NCBI RefSeq assembly: GCF_030272895.1
Contig: NZ_JALRNF010000018.1
Span: 44,160-108,159, forward strand
Direction of reading: 5' to 3'
From: Pseudomonas sp. BGr12
GTDB taxonomy: Bacteria; Pseudomonadota; Gammaproteobacteria; Pseudomonadales; Pseudomonadaceae
Length of the DNA stretch: 64,000 nt
The notes under the pieces are model-generated. The model made no database searches. It was not told the origin of the DNA and was given only the letters and a program-made list of their open reading frames with translations. Numbering within the stretch: the first letter of the stretch is position 1; each line of letters begins with the position of its first letter. Below, piece after piece: positions 8,809-18,461 of the stretch. Both the position numbers and the translations under genes were made by a program.

Positions 8809-9312
8809 TCAAAGCTGCTTCAACGCCCGCTCAGCCGCCTCAAGCTCCAGCTCACTGAACACCTGCACGCCTTCGCGGCGCAGCAAGGCCGTGGTCACAC
8901 CCTCGCCCTGCACCTTGGTGCCGCTGAACGTGCCGTCATAGGTCAAGCGGTTGCCGCATGAAGGGCTGCCGGACTTGAGCACGGCGATGCGGATGCCATG
9001 GGCACGGACCAGCGCCAGCGCCCGCCGCGCACCGGCCAGGAACTGCGCACTGACATCCTCGCCACCGACCGTCACCACCTGCGCATCGCCATCGAGCACG
9101 GCGCCACCCTGGCCGCCGGGAATCTCCGCCGGTGGCCGTGGCGTCGGCAGCCCGCCTGCCACTTCCGGACACAGGGGCACGATCCGACCTTCGGCCTGCC
9201 ACTGCTGCAGAAGATCGGGATGACCGCTGGCGCGTCCGTCATAGCGCACCGGCTGACCCAGCAGGCAAGCGCTGACCAGCACCTTGTGCGGCTTAGAACG
9301 GGTCGTTGCCAC
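8809..9312 (-). CDS. DUF523 domain-containing protein
   Basis: 167-residue cytosolic protein of the DUF523 (YbbK-type) family. The N-terminal VLVSACLLGQPVRYDG and the downstream CPEVAGGLPTPR and KSGSPSCG motifs carry the conserved cysteines of the family, which suggests metal or Fe-S binding by inference. I chose a GTG start at 9312 (MATTRSKPHK). Earlier in-frame codons lie inside the upstream oxygenase gene. The two genes therefore overlap by 20 bp in different frames and are very likely translationally coupled. Function is unknown. Confidence 0.85.
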   Translation of the reverse strand: MATTRSKPHKVLVSACLLGQPVRYDGRASGHPDLLQQWQAEGRIVPLCPEVAGGLPTPRPPAEIPGGQGGAVLDGDAQVVTVGGEDVSAQFLAGARRALALVRAHGIRIAVLKSGSPSCGNRLTYDGTFSGTKVQGEGVTTALLRREGVQVFSELELEAAERALKQL

Positions 9313-9916
9313 GACGGCGGAACCAACCGGTGAGGGACAGACGCTCACGCCGGGCCGGCAGTACTTCGTGGGGAATGTCGCCGGACAGGAACACCACCAG
9401 GCAACCGCCGGCAGGCTCGACGTCATGCTCGAAGTCGCCCTTCAGGCTCATGCGCAGTTGCCCGCCGTCGCCGGCCTGCCAGTCCTGGTTGAGGTAGAGC
9501 ACCGCCGAGACCGTGCGCCGGTCATCGTCGCGAAAACGGTCGAGGTGCCTGCGATAGAACGCCCCCGCCGGATACAGGGCGAAGTGGCACTCGAAGTCTT
9601 CAAGGCCCAGGTACAAGCCGCGGTTGAGCGCGATGCGCAGGCTGTCCATCAGCTCCAGGTACTGGTCGCAGCTCTCGGCCTGCCCGGGTTCGAGCCACTG
9701 GATATGATCGCCGCGAATCCCTTCGCGCACTTCCTGGGATGCCCCCCGCCCCACAGCAGCCGGCGCCAGCTCGCCTTCGGCGGCACGCTTGCGGCACTCG
9801 GCCGCCAGCGCCAGGGTCAGAGGCTCCGGGAGGAACAGGGTTTGCTGCGACCAGCCATGGCTGGCCAGGTCGTCGACAATGCGTAACAGCAACGGGTCAT
9901 CAGGAGATAGGTGCAT
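9293..9916 (-). CDS. 2-oxoglutarate/Fe(II) prolyl hydroxylase (PHD type)
   Basis: 207-residue 2OG-dioxygenase of the SM-20/EGLN class. The Fe(II) triad is H124-x-D126 in YRRHLDRF and H183 in GDIPHEVLP. The 2OG-binding arginine is R192 in ERLSLTGWF. The AVLYLNQDWQAGDGGQLRM strand pair matches human PHD2 and the Pseudomonas enzyme PPHD, which hydroxylates a proline of EF-Tu. The start is uncertain: ATGs at 9916, 9925 and 9934 are in frame, and I use 9916 (MHLSPDDPL). The much longer upstream open frame is not coding. It overlaps the DUF523 gene by 20 bp. The family call is firm, and the EF-Tu substrate is carried over from the known orthologue. Confidence 0.8.
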   Translation of the reverse strand: MHLSPDDPLLLRIVDDLASHGWSQQTLFLPEPLTLALAAECRKRAAEGELAPAAVGRGASQEVREGIRGDHIQWLEPGQAESCDQYLELMDSLRIALNRGLYLGLEDFECHFALYPAGAFYRRHLDRFRDDDRRTVSAVLYLNQDWQAGDGGQLRMSLKGDFEHDVEPAGGCLVVFLSGDIPHEVLPARRERLSLTGWFRRRGNDPF

Positions 9917-10038
9917 GCCGCGCATAGTATCCATCTGCCACGAAATTCGACAGCGCCACTTGGCCGAGAGTGTGCATTGGCGTCTCGACAAAGCCCGGCC
10001 AGGCCAAGACAATAGCGCCCTGCCGACAGGAGTCCTGA

Positions 10039-10788
10039 ATGCGTCGTTTGTTTTTACTGTTGATGATGTTCTGCACCTCGCCTGTCTGGGCAGACAGTCT
10101 CGACCAACTCTACAAGGTCGCCGGCTGGCCCGAACAGCGCGCCCACTTTTCCGATGCCCTCGATGCCGCCCAGCAGCGCTATCGCAATAGCTTGCCGCCC
10201 GCGGTTTTCCAGGCACTGGTCAATAACAGCAACCAGCGTTTCCAGGCCCAGGCCGTGGACAAGCGTGCGCAGGCACAGCTGCGCGCCAACCTGAGCAACC
10301 CCCAGCCCGCCCTGGCGTTCTTCCAGTCGCCGCTGGGACGCAAGGTCGTCGCCGCCGAGTTGCTGGCCACCCGCCGCGACCAGTTGGCCAAGAATGCCAA
10401 GGGCCTGCCCAAGGTCGAGGCCAGCGACACCCGCCAGTTGATCATCGGCCACCTGGCCCAGGCCCTGCCTGCCCGCGAAGCTGGCGCCGAAGTCAGCCTG
10501 GCGATTGCCGGCGTTGCCGCCGACAGCCTCAGCCAGATGATTCCCGGCCTGCTCGGTGGCGCCCAGGCCCAGAGCCTGCTGGACGGGCAGCGCCAGCGCT
10601 TGATGGAGCAGATCGGCAGCGAGCTGAACAACACCTTGCTGTACGTCTATCGCGACCTGTCCGATGCCGAGCTGGAAGAGTTCGCCAGCTTTGCCGAGTC
10701 CGCCGAGGGCCAGGCCTACTACAAGGCGGCACTGGCCGCCATTCGCGCGGGCCTGGCCGTCGGCCAGAACACGTCGGACCTGAAGTGA
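10039..10788 (+). CDS. DUF2059 domain-containing exported protein
   Basis: 249-residue protein with a signal peptide (about residues 1-18, cleavage after VWA) and two helical DUF2059-like halves. The second ends in the family motif LSDAELEEFASFAESAEGQAYY. The N-terminal half holds LDQLYKVAGW and a related FFQSPLGRKV segment. Helix-rich, probably periplasmic, function unknown. It ends directly against the stop codon of the convergent hydrolase gene, with no spacer between them, so any terminator must lie inside the neighbouring coding region. Confidence 0.75.
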   Translation: MRRLFLLLMMFCTSPVWADSLDQLYKVAGWPEQRAHFSDALDAAQQRYRNSLPPAVFQALVNNSNQRFQAQAVDKRAQAQLRANLSNPQPALAFFQSPLGRKVVAAELLATRRDQLAKNAKGLPKVEASDTRQLIIGHLAQALPAREAGAEVSLAIAGVAADSLSQMIPGLLGGAQAQSLLDGQRQRLMEQIGSELNNTLLYVYRDLSDAELEEFASFAESAEGQAYYKAALAAIRAGLAVGQNTSDLK

Positions 10789-11730
10789 TCAGTCCAGGCG
10801 CTGGTCGATGAAATCGAAAAAGCGCTGGCGGATGGCCGGCAACTCATTGGCCAGGTGATGGCGGGCCTCGGGAATCAGCAGGATCTCGGGGTCGGCGAAC
10901 TTCTCTTGCAGCACCTGCAAGTTGTGCGTCCAGTCCACGGTCATGTCGGACTGTCCCTGGATGATCAGCGGCCGCCGCCCACTGGCCGGCGCCGCCTCGA
11001 TGCGCTTGACCCAGGCCACCAGCGCCCCGACCCAGGCGGTCGGCAAGCGCCGGGGTTGCAGCGGGTCGGCCTGCAGGAACGGCAGGAAGGTCGGGTCGTT
11101 GGTGTTCTCGCTGAAGCGCCGCTCTATCCCTTTGACGAATGGCCGCAGCAGGCGATAGCTGAATTTCGACCAGCGCCAGGAGCGCGGCCGCACCAGCGGC
11201 GCCAGCAGGATCACGTGCCCCTGGGCCGGACTGTGCAGGCCGGCATTGAGCAAATGGTCAATGACAATCGCCCCGCCCGTGCTCTGCCCGCACAGGTGCC
11301 AGGGCTGCGGCAGCTCCAGCGTGCGCGCCTGTTCGAACAGGGCCTGCAGCACTTGCTGGTAAGTAGCGAAGTCATCGATGCTAGCCCGCTCGCCACTGGA
11401 CAGGCCGTGCCCGGGCAAGTCGCAGGCGATGACCGCATAGTGCTGGTCCAGCGCCCAGTCGATGACATGCCGGTAGAGGCCCATGTGATCGTAGAAACCA
11501 TGCACCAGCACCAGGGTCGCGACCGGCTTGGGCGGCAGCCAGACCTGCCCGACCAGTTCGAAGCCCGCCACCTCGAAGCGGCCCAGCCAACGCAGCGGCT
11601 GGACCTTGCGCGCCGGCAGATCCAGCCCGTAGTAGCGCTGGTAGGCCTGCGCTTGTGCCGACAGTGGCTGACACGCAGCCAGTGTGGACAGGCTGGCGCG
11701 TAGCACCTCGGGCTGAAAGGACGCAGACAT
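10789..11730 (-). CDS. Alpha/beta hydrolase, monoglyceride-lipase / lysophospholipase-like
   Basis: 313-residue serine hydrolase of the Hydrolase_4 (PldB/monoacylglycerol lipase) family. The oxyanion-hole region LVLVHGFYDHMGLY is followed by CDLPGHGLSSG, the nucleophile elbow GQSTGG, the acid in IQGQSDMTVD and the histidine in EARHHLANE, so the catalytic triad is complete. I chose the ATG at 11730 (MSASFQPEVL) over a longer frame from 11796, which would run into the divergent promoter region. No signal peptide is present. Substrate is probably a lysophospholipid or monoacylglycerol. Confidence 0.82.
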   Translation of the reverse strand: MSASFQPEVLRASLSTLAACQPLSAQAQAYQRYYGLDLPARKVQPLRWLGRFEVAGFELVGQVWLPPKPVATLVLVHGFYDHMGLYRHVIDWALDQHYAVIACDLPGHGLSSGERASIDDFATYQQVLQALFEQARTLELPQPWHLCGQSTGGAIVIDHLLNAGLHSPAQGHVILLAPLVRPRSWRWSKFSYRLLRPFVKGIERRFSENTNDPTFLPFLQADPLQPRRLPTAWVGALVAWVKRIEAAPASGRRPLIIQGQSDMTVDWTHNLQVLQEKFADPEILLIPEARHHLANELPAIRQRFFDFIDQRLD

Positions 11731-11831
11731 AGTAGATTTCCAGGCAACGAATGAGCGGGTTGTTGAGCGGTGATATTCAGCTGTCGCCAGCGGCATGGCA
11801 AGCTAGGCAACTTTACCTGGATACCGCACCC

Positions 11832-12401
11832 ATGCCTGCCCTCGCCACCCGAACCCTGCTCGGCCTGCTCATCGCCGCACTATGCGCCGCCGGTTTGTGG
11901 TGGGCCTACGACAACTTCCAGAGCCGCTACCTGCGCCCGTTCGACAACCAGACCGCGCTGTTCGCCGGCGACCGCCTGCAACTGCCCGCCGCCATCGCCG
12001 GCCCTGGCCCGATCCGCCTGGTGCATTTCTGGGACCCAGCCTGCCCCTGCAACGTCGGCAACCAGCAGCACCTGGCCGAGCTGATCGAGCATTTCGCCCC
12101 ACAGGGCGTGGAATTCTACGTGGTGCAAAAACCCGGCAGCCACGGCCAGCTCCCCGCCACTTTGAGCGGCCTCAAGCCCCTGGCGGTACTGCCCGGGGCC
12201 GAGCACCTGCCCGCCACCCCGGGCGTGGCGATCTGGGACCGCCAGGGCAACCTGGCCTACTTCGGTCCCTACAGCGAAGGGGCGACCTGCAATTCGAGCA
12301 ACAGCTTCATCGAGCCGATTCTCCTGGCCCTGAGCCAGGGCCGGACGGTCAGCGCCACCCATACCCTGGCCGTAGGCTGCTATTGCCCCTGGGCTGACTG
12401 A
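11832..12401 (+). CDS. DUF6436 thioredoxin-like membrane-anchored protein
   Basis: 189-residue protein with an N-terminal membrane segment (about residues 6-24) and a thioredoxin-like domain whose first strand is [21 protein letters not shown]. The CPC motif replaces the usual CxxC. A second cysteine pair lies at the C-terminus (VGCYCPWAD) and another single cysteine in [10 protein letters not shown]. This matches the DUF6436 family. A periplasmic redox or copper role is plausible but unproven. Its last 22 bp overlap the end of the convergent acetyltransferase gene. The ATG at 11832 is preferred because earlier codons lack a signal-like N-terminus. Confidence 0.7.
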   Translation: MPALATRTLLGLLIAALCAAGLWWAYDNFQSRYLRPFDNQTALFAGDRLQLPAAIAGPGPIRLVHFWDPACPCNVGNQQHLAELIEHFAPQGVEFYVVQKPGSHGQLPATLSGLKPLAVLPGAEHLPATPGVAIWDRQGNLAYFGPYSEGATCNSSNSFIEPILLALSQGRTVSATHTLAVGCYCPWAD

Positions 12402-12946
12402 CGCACCCGCGCCGGGTTGCCCACCACGGTGGCGCCAGCCGGCACATCACGGGTCACCACGCTACCGGCGCCGATCACGGCGTTATCACCCACGGTCACA
12501 CCGGGCAGGATGATTGCGCCACCGCCGATCCAGACATTGTTGCCGATCTTCACCGGTCGCCCGCTTTCCAGCCCGCTGCGACGCAGTTCGGGGTCCAGCG
12601 GATGGTCGGCGGTATAGATCTGCACCGCGGGGCCGATCTGGCAGTCGTCGCCGATGCTCACCGGGGTGACATCGAGGATGACGCAGTTGAAGTTCATGAA
12701 AACGTTCTTGCCGACGCTGATGTTGTAGCCATAGTCGCAATAGAACGGCGGACGAATCACCGCGCCCTCGCCGACCGCGCCGAAGTGCTCGACCAGCAAG
12801 CCGTGGCGCTGTTCGTTGAGCAACTCGGTACTGTTGTTGTAGCGCTGCATCCAGTGCTTGTTGGCGATCTGCTCGGCCTGCAGCTCCGGGCAACCGGCGT
12901 GATAGAGCTGGCCGCTGAGCATTTTCTGCTTTTCACTGAGATCCAT
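12380..12946 (-). CDS. Sugar O-acetyltransferase (maltose/galactoside type)
   Basis: 188-residue left-handed beta-helix acyltransferase of the Maa/LacA/NodL family. The N-terminal [19 protein letters not shown] is the Mac domain. The hexapeptide-repeat coil runs through [18 protein letters not shown], with [13 protein letters not shown] bearing the catalytic histidine, and the closing [23 protein letters not shown] turns. It transfers acetyl from acetyl-CoA to a sugar hydroxyl, and the natural acceptor is unknown. A strong GGAGG ribosome site precedes the ATG at 12946. The open frame continues far upstream but only as the antisense shadow of the acylase gene. Confidence 0.9.
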   Translation of the reverse strand: MDLSEKQKMLSGQLYHAGCPELQAEQIANKHWMQRYNNSTELLNEQRHGLLVEHFGAVGEGAVIRPPFYCDYGYNISVGKNVFMNFNCVILDVTPVSIGDDCQIGPAVQIYTADHPLDPELRRSGLESGRPVKIGNNVWIGGGAIILPGVTVGDNAVIGAGSVVTRDVPAGATVVGNPARVRQSAQGQ

Positions 12947-13030
12947 GTTTCCTCCCTGGAGACTATGCTCCGAACGCAAATACCGTGATGATCGGACCAC
13001 AGTATCCGGCAAAACGTACAAGGAGTTCCG

Positions 13031-15400
13031 ATGAAGCGCAGCCTGACCGTCCTCGCCATGGCCATTGCCGCAGCCGCTGGCGGTGGTTACTGGTATGTGC
13101 AGGGCAAGCTGCCCCAGCGTGAGGGCGAGGTCGCACTGGCCAGCCTGCAGGCGCCGGTCAACGTGCGCTACGACGAGCGTGGCGTGCCGCATATCCAGGC
13201 CGACAACGAGACCGACCTGTACCGCGCCCTGGGCTACGTGCATGCCCAGGACCGCCTGTTCCAGATGGAGATCATCCGCCGCCTGGCCCGGGGCGAGCTG
13301 GCCGAGATCCTCGGCAGCAAGCTGGTACCCACCGATACCCTGTTCCGCAGCCTGCGCATCCGCGAACAGGCCGAACGCCTGGTCGCACGCCAGGACAAAC
13401 AAGCGCCGGCCTGGATTGCCCTGCAAGCCTACCTCGACGGCGTCAACGCCTGGCAGGCCAGCCACCCCAAGCCCATGGAATTCGACGTGCTGGGCATCAC
13501 CCCGCGGCCGTTCACCGCCCAGGACACCCTGAGCATTGCCGGTTACATGGCCTACAGCTTCGCCGCAGCCTTTCGCACCGAGCCGGTGCTGACCTTCGTA
13601 CGCGATCATCTCGGTGACGACTACCTGAAGATCTTCGACCTGGCGTGGGACCCCCAGGGTGCCGTACACAACGGCCCGCCCCTGGCCGCCGCCGACTGGA
13701 AAAGCCTGGAGCACCTGGCACGGGTGAGCCAGGACGCCCTGAGCGCTGCCGGCATTCCCCAGTACGAAGGCAGCAACGCCTGGGCCGTGTCCGGCAGCCG
13801 TACCCGCAGTGGCAAACCCTTGCTCGCCGGCGATCCGCACATCAGTTTTGCCGTGCCGTCGGTGTGGTACGAGGCCGAGCTGTCGGCGCCGGGCTTCAAC
13901 CTCTACGGCTACCACCAGGCGCTCAACCCCTTTGCCTCGCTGGGGCACAACCGCGACTTCGGCTGGAGCCTGACCATGTTCCAGAACGACGATGTCGACC
14001 TGATCGCCGAACAGGTCAACCCGGACAACCCCGACCAGGTGCGCATCAATGGCCAGTGGCAGCCGTTGACCGTGACCCAGGACAGCATCGCGGTGAAGGG
14101 CGAGCAACCGCTGACCATCACCTTGCGCCGCTCGCCCCACGGTCCGATCGTCAACCCGGTGATCGGCGACAACGCCGGGCCGACGCCGATCGCCATGTGG
14201 TGGGCCTTCCTGGAAACCGACAACCCGCTGCTCGAAGGCTTCTACCAGGTCAACCGCGCCGACACCCTGGACAAGATGCGCGCCGCCGCCGCAAAGATCC
14301 AGGCGCCCGGCCTGAACCTGGTGTGGGCCAATGCCCGCGGTGATATCGGCTGGTGGGCGGCCGCGCAATTGCCGGTCCGTGCGCAAGGGGTCAACCCGTC
14401 GTTCATCCTCGACGGCAGCACGTCCCAGGCCGACAAGCTCGGCTTCTACCCGTTCAGCGCCAACCCGCAACAGGAAAACCCGCCGAGCGGCTATATCGTC
14501 TCGGCCAACTTCCAGCCACCGGCGTCCATGCCAATCCCCGGCTACTACAACCTGGCCGACCGCGGGCAACAACTGAACCGCCAGCTGGCCGACCCGCTGA
14601 CCAAATGGGATACCCAGAACAGCCAGGCGCTGCAACTCGACACCGTGACCGCCTACGGGCCGCGCACCCTGGCACCGTTGCTCGGCGTGCTGCGCGAGGT
14701 GGCCGAGGGCGATCAGGAGAAAGAGCTGGTGGAACAACTGGCCGGCTGGAACGGCGACTACCCGCTGGACTCGGTCAGCGCCACCCTGTTCAACCAGTTC
14801 CTCTACGACCTGGCCTATGCGGCGTTGCACGACGAGCTGGGCGATGCCTGGTTCAAGCCGCTGATCAGCACCCGGGTCATCGATGCCGCCCTGCCGCGCC
14901 TGGCCGCCGATGCCGAATCGCCCTGGTGGCGGCTGCGCGGCAGCAGCGAGCAGGGCGGGCGTCGCGAAGCGGTCAAGCGCGCCTGGCAGGCGAGCCTGGC
15001 GCACCTGCGCGAAACCCTGGGCAAGGACCCGGCCGACTGGCAGTGGGGCAAGGCGCATACCCTGACCCACAACCACCCGCTGGGGCTGCAGAAACCCTTG
15101 AACCTGCTGTTCAATGTCGGCGCCTTTGCCGCGCCCGGCAGTCATGAAGTGCCGAACAACCTGTCGGCGAAGATCGGGCCGGCGCCCTGGCCGGTAACCT
15201 ACGGGCCTTCTACCCGACGGCTGATCGACTTTGCCGATCCGGGCCAGGCCCTGACCAGCAACCCGGTCGGGCAAAGTGGTGTGCTGTTCGACAGGCACTA
15301 TGCCGACCAGGCCAGGGATTACATCGAGGGGCGCTACCACAAGGCACAGCTGGGGCCTGTTGCCGCAAAGAGCACCTTGCGGCTGGTACCGGGGCATTAG
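13031..15400 (+). CDS. Penicillin-acylase family N-terminal nucleophile hydrolase, probable AHL acylase
   Basis: 789-residue Ntn hydrolase with an N-terminal signal or anchor segment (about residues 3-22). The precursor is expected to self-cleave before Ser248 in the motif [11 protein letters not shown], giving an alpha chain and a beta chain whose new N-terminal serine is the nucleophile. LAGDPHISF and the later [20 protein letters not shown] are also family landmarks. Size and genomic setting match P. aeruginosa HacB (PA0305), which hydrolyses long-chain acyl-homoserine lactones, so quorum quenching or signal recycling is likely. Activity on beta-lactams cannot be excluded. It is divergent from the acetyltransferase gene. 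Confidence 0.85.
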   Translation: MKRSLTVLAMAIAAAAGGGYWYVQGKLPQREGEVALASLQAPVNVRYDERGVPHIQADNETDLYRALGYVHAQDRLFQMEIIRRLARGELAEILGSKLVPTDTLFRSLRIREQAERLVARQDKQAPAWIALQAYLDGVNAWQASHPKPMEFDVLGITPRPFTAQDTLSIAGYMAYSFAAAFRTEPVLTFVRDHLGDDYLKIFDLAWDPQGAVHNGPPLAAADWKSLEHLARVSQDALSAAGIPQYEGSNAWAVSGSRTRSGKPLLAGDPHISFAVPSVWYEAELSAPGFNLYGYHQALNPFASLGHNRDFGWSLTMFQNDDVDLIAEQVNPDNPDQVRINGQWQPLTVTQDSIAVKGEQPLTITLRRSPHGPIVNPVIGDNAGPTPIAMWWAFLETDNPLLEGFYQVNRADTLDKMRAAAAKIQAPGLNLVWANARGDIGWWAAAQLPVRAQGVNPSFILDGSTSQADKLGFYPFSANPQQENPPSGYIVSANFQPPASMPIPGYYNLADRGQQLNRQLADPLTKWDTQNSQALQLDTVTAYGPRTLAPLLGVLREVAEGDQEKELVEQLAGWNGDYPLDSVSATLFNQFLYDLAYAALHDELGDAWFKPLISTRVIDAALPRLAADAESPWWRLRGSSEQGGRREAVKRAWQASLAHLRETLGKDPADWQWGKAHTLTHNHPLGLQKPLNLLFNVGAFAAPGSHEVPNNLSAKIGPAPWPVTYGPSTRRLIDFADPGQALTSNPVGQSGVLFDRHYADQARDYIEGRYHKAQLGPVAAKSTLRLVPGH

Positions 15401-15422
15401 ACGGCGACTGCTGCGCAGTCGG

Positions 15423-15494
15423 TCGCAGGCTTCGCCAGCTCCCACAGTTACAGTGACAACCTCAAGCCCCTGTGGGAGCTGGCGTAGCCTGCGA
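15423..15494. repeat. REP-type inverted repeat, family A
   Basis: Inverted family-A REP copies (tcgcaggcttcgccagctcc / ggagctggcgtagcctgcga) with a loop of about 25 bp, between the convergent acylase and ABC binding-protein genes. Confidence 0.85.
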
Positions 15495-15510
15495 TGGCCG
15501 CGCTACGGAA

Positions 15511-16389
15511 TCAACCCTGCCACTTGCCCCCTTCGACAATCACGCTCTCAGGCTTGGTGTCGTCGCTCAGTTCCTTGCGCACGTACTGGTCATACAGCTT
15601 GAGCAGGAACTTCTGCTCACCCAGGCGCGCCAGTTCGGCATTGACCCAGTCACGCAGCTCGATATTGCCCTTCTTCACCGCCGGGGCGATCGGTGCTTCT
15701 TCCCCTAGCTTCTCGGCCAACACGCGATAGCCCGGGTTCTGCTTCGACCAGCTGAACAGGATCAGGTTGTCCTGGGCGTAGGCGTCACCACGGCCATTGG
15801 CCAGGGCCTGCAGCGACTCGGAGTTTTTCTCGAACTTGAGCAACTTCCAGTCCGGGTGGTTCTTGGTCAGCCAGATATCCGCCGTGGTGCCGGTGGTGAC
15901 GATGGTGGTCTTGTCGGCCAGGTCATCGAGTTTTTTCACGCTGCTGCCTTCCGGCACCAGGGCCTGCACCGCCACGCGCAGGTTGGGGTTGGTGAATTCC
16001 ACCGCCTCCTTGCGCTCCGGGGTGACAGTCATGTTGGCCAGGATCAGGTCGACCTTGTCGCTTTGCAGGAAGGGAATACGGCTGGCCGGTTCCACCGCCA
16101 CGAATTCGACCTTGTTCTCGTCACCGAGCAGCGACTTGGCGAACTGGCGACCGATGTCGGTATCGAAGCCGACGTAGCGCCCGCTCTCGTCAACGAAGCC
16201 GAACGGCGGCTTGTCGGTGAATACGCCGACGATCAGCTTGTCGCGCGCCTTGATGGTTTCCAGGTAACTGGTGGCCGGTGCAGCGCCCGACGACGCCGGC
16301 TTGGCCGGTTCTTCAGCCTTGTTGCAACCGGCCAGCAGAGCCAGGCCGAACAGGGACACCAGCAGTTTCGAGGTTTTCGCAGTTTTCAT
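15511..16389 (-). CDS. ABC transporter substrate-binding lipoprotein, polar amino acid / cystine type
   Basis: 292-residue SBP_bac_3 protein with a lipobox (LALLAGC, Cys22) that anchors it at the membrane. The two-lobed binding domain starts at ARDKLIVGVFTDKPPFGFVDE and contains DLILANMTVTPERKEAVEFTNP and the second lobe GTTADIWLTKNHP. It is the last gene of a four-gene operon (permease, permease, ATPase, binding protein). Its start overlaps the ATPase gene stop by 4 bp (ATGA). The surrounding sulfur genes and the shared upstream operator make cystine or another sulfur amino acid the most likely ligand. This is inference, since aspartate/glutamate binders look similar. Confidence 0.85.
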   Translation of the reverse strand: MKTAKTSKLLVSLFGLALLAGCNKAEEPAKPASSGAAPATSYLETIKARDKLIVGVFTDKPPFGFVDESGRYVGFDTDIGRQFAKSLLGDENKVEFVAVEPASRIPFLQSDKVDLILANMTVTPERKEAVEFTNPNLRVAVQALVPEGSSVKKLDDLADKTTIVTTGTTADIWLTKNHPDWKLLKFEKNSESLQALANGRGDAYAQDNLILFSWSKQNPGYRVLAEKLGEEAPIAPAVKKGNIELRDWVNAELARLGEQKFLLKLYDQYVRKELSDDTKPESVIVEGGKWQG

Positions 16390-17159
16390 GACAGTTCCTT
16401 TGCGGGCAGTGTGGGCAGGCTTTCTACAAAGGAGAATTTCTCCAGGAACTGCTGCGCGCGTGCGGTCTGCGGGTTCGTAAAGAAGCTCTCGGGGTCGCGC
16501 TGTTCAAGGATCCTGCCGGCCTCCATGAACACGATGCGATCGGCCACCGCACGGGCGAAGGCCATTTCATGGGTGACGATGAGCAGGGTCATGCCGTCGC
16601 GGGCCAGGCCCTGGATCACTTGCAGCACCTCCTTGACCATCTCCGGGTCCAGGGCGGCGGTGACCTCGTCGAACAGCATCACCTCGGGGTTCATGCACAG
16701 CGAACGGACAATGGCGATGCGCTGCTGCTGGCCACCGGAGAGCTCGCGCGGATAGGCATCGCGCTTGTCCAGCAGGCCGACCCGGGCCAGCAGTGCTTCG
16801 GCCTGGGCCTGGGCCTCGCGGCGCTCGCGCTTCTGCACCTTGAGCGGGCCGAGCAACAGGTTGTCGAGCACGTTCATGTGGCCGAACAGGTGATAACTCT
16901 GGAACACCATGCCCACCCGCTGGCGTACCTGGCGCCAGTCGGTGCGCGGATCCAGCAGTTCCTCGCCGGCCAGGCGCAGGTGACCGCTGTCGGCGCTTTC
17001 CAGGCCATTGAGGCAGCGCAGCAAGGTGCTCTTGCCGCAGCCGCTGGGGCCGAGGATCACCACCACTTCGCCGCTGCGCACCGAAAGGTCGATGTTGTTC
17101 AGCACCCGGTGCTTGCCGAAGGATTTGTTGAAGCCTTTGAACCCGATCAGTGCGCTCAT
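16386..17159 (-). CDS. Amino acid ABC transporter ATP-binding protein
   Basis: 257-residue ATPase of the polar amino-acid uptake class (GlnQ/TcyN-like). Walker A is GPSGCGKST, the ABC signature is LSGGQQQR, and Walker B with the catalytic glutamate is VMLFDEVTAALDP. The H-loop is VTHEM. It is third in its operon and overlaps the genes on both sides by 4 bp (ATGA junctions), so coupled translation is expected. It powers the two adjacent permeases. Confidence 0.92.
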   Translation of the reverse strand: MSALIGFKGFNKSFGKHRVLNNIDLSVRSGEVVVILGPSGCGKSTLLRCLNGLESADSGHLRLAGEELLDPRTDWRQVRQRVGMVFQSYHLFGHMNVLDNLLLGPLKVQKRERREAQAQAEALLARVGLLDKRDAYPRELSGGQQQRIAIVRSLCMNPEVMLFDEVTAALDPEMVKEVLQVIQGLARDGMTLLIVTHEMAFARAVADRIVFMEAGRILEQRDPESFFTNPQTARAQQFLEKFSFVESLPTLPAKELS

Positions 17160-17815
17160 GCGTGTGTCCAGCGGCGCTCAAGGGCGCGCGAGGCGGCCGA
17201 GAGCGGGTAGCAGATAAAGAAAAAGAACAGGAACAGCGCGCCGTAGATCAGCACCGATTCGTAGGTGCGCTCGATGATCTGCTGGCCGACCTTGATCACA
17301 TCGACCACCCCGATCAGCACCGCCAGCGAACTGGTCTTGATGATCCGCGTGTAGATGTTGATGGTCGGTGGGGTCATGCGCTTGAGCGCCTGGGGCAGCA
17401 ACACGTAGCCATACAGCTGCCAGGCACCGAGGCCGATCGACAGCCCGGCCTCGCGTTGCCCGCGGGGCAAGGAGCGCAAGGCACCGCGCACCACTTCGCC
17501 CACCTCACTGGCGCCCCACAACGACAGCACCAGCACCGCGCACCAGAAGCTGGGGATACTCAAGGCAAAGAAGATCGGCAAGCCGAAGAACAGCAGGTAC
17601 AACCAAACCAGCACCGGGATCGCCCGGAACAGCTCCAGGTAGACCCGCAGCACCAGGTTCAGGCTGCGCAGGTTGAGGCTGGCCAGCACGCCGTAGAGCA
17701 CGCCACCGAGGGTGCTGAAGACAATCCCCAGGCCCGAGATGGCCAGGGTCTGCGCAGCGCCCTTGCCCAGTTGCGGCAAGGACACCAGCAGCAACTCAAG
17801 ACCCGAACTGGCCAT
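17156..17815 (-). CDS. Amino acid ABC transporter permease 2
   Basis: 219-residue inner-membrane permease of the HisMQ type. Four to five hydrophobic segments and the cytoplasmic EAA loop (LPRGQREAGLSIGLGAWQLY) are visible. It forms the membrane channel with the preceding permease. Its start overlaps the end of the upstream permease gene by 20 bp and its stop overlaps the ATPase start by 4 bp. Confidence 0.9.
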   Translation of the reverse strand: MASSGLELLLVSLPQLGKGAAQTLAISGLGIVFSTLGGVLYGVLASLNLRSLNLVLRVYLELFRAIPVLVWLYLLFFGLPIFFALSIPSFWCAVLVLSLWGASEVGEVVRGALRSLPRGQREAGLSIGLGAWQLYGYVLLPQALKRMTPPTINIYTRIIKTSSLAVLIGVVDVIKVGQQIIERTYESVLIYGALFLFFFFICYPLSAASRALERRWTHA

Positions 17816-18461
17816 GTTGCAGCCTCCTTTCCAGACGGCTGAGCAACAGCGACAACGGCAGGAACAGCAGCACGCAGATCAGCGTCAGCACCGCGAGCAT
17901 CTCGTAGGTCTTGTAATACAGGGCGATGTAGCTCTTGGTGGTGTAGAGAATCTCCGGCACCGCCACCGCCGACACCACGGTGGTTTCCTTGAGCAGGAAG
18001 ATGAAATTGGCGAACAGCGACGGCAGGCTGAGGATCCCGGCCTGGGGCAGGATCACGTGGCGCAGCAGCTGGCCTTCGGACAGGCCGATCGAACGCCCGG
18101 ACTCCAGCTGCGCCGCCGGCACCGCCTCGACACCGGCGCGCAGCACTTCGGTCAGGTAGGCACCACCGAGGAAGGTCATGGTGATGATCGCCGCGGCAAA
18201 GCCGGAAATCTTCAGGCCCAGGGTCGGCAGGGCGAAGTAGACGAAGAACAGCTGGATCAGCAGCGGCGTATTGCGCGCCAGCTCGACGTAGAGCGTTACC
18301 AGGCGCTGCAGGTACGGCGTGCGATAGACCAGGATTGCCGCATTGACCAGCGCCACCAGCAACGAGGTGGCAATGGCGATCAGGCCGACCTGCAGGGTAA
18401 CCCCCACGGCCTTGAGAAACGCCGGGAATGTGCTAAGGATAAAGGCGACGTCGAAACTCAT
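17796..18461 (-). CDS. Amino acid ABC transporter permease 1
   Basis: 221-residue HisMQ-type permease and first gene of the operon. The N-terminal segment FDVAFILSTFPAFLKAVGVTLQ and the EAA loop (VPAAQLESGRSIGLSEGQLLRH) are standard for polar amino-acid uptake permeases. The 5' region carries a conserved AT-rich element starting 128 bp upstream of the ATG that is nearly identical to one in front of the tauD-like operon (18589-18624 versus 54992-55027), pointing to common sulfur control. Confidence 0.9.
   Translation of the reverse strand: MSFDVAFILSTFPAFLKAVGVTLQVGLIAIATSLLVALVNAAILVYRTPYLQRLVTLYVELARNTPLLIQLFFVYFALPTLGLKISGFAAAIITMTFLGGAYLTEVLRAGVEAVPAAQLESGRSIGLSEGQLLRHVILPQAGILSLPSLFANFIFLLKETTVVSAVAVPEILYTTKSYIALYYKTYEMLAVLTLICVLLFLPLSLLLSRLERRLQHGQFGS

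Noticed and set aside
12947..15445. Long N-terminal extension of the acetyltransferase frame (total 1021 codons)
   Set aside because: Only the last 188 residues match a family and a strong ribosome site precedes their ATG. The remainder is antisense to the acylase gene.
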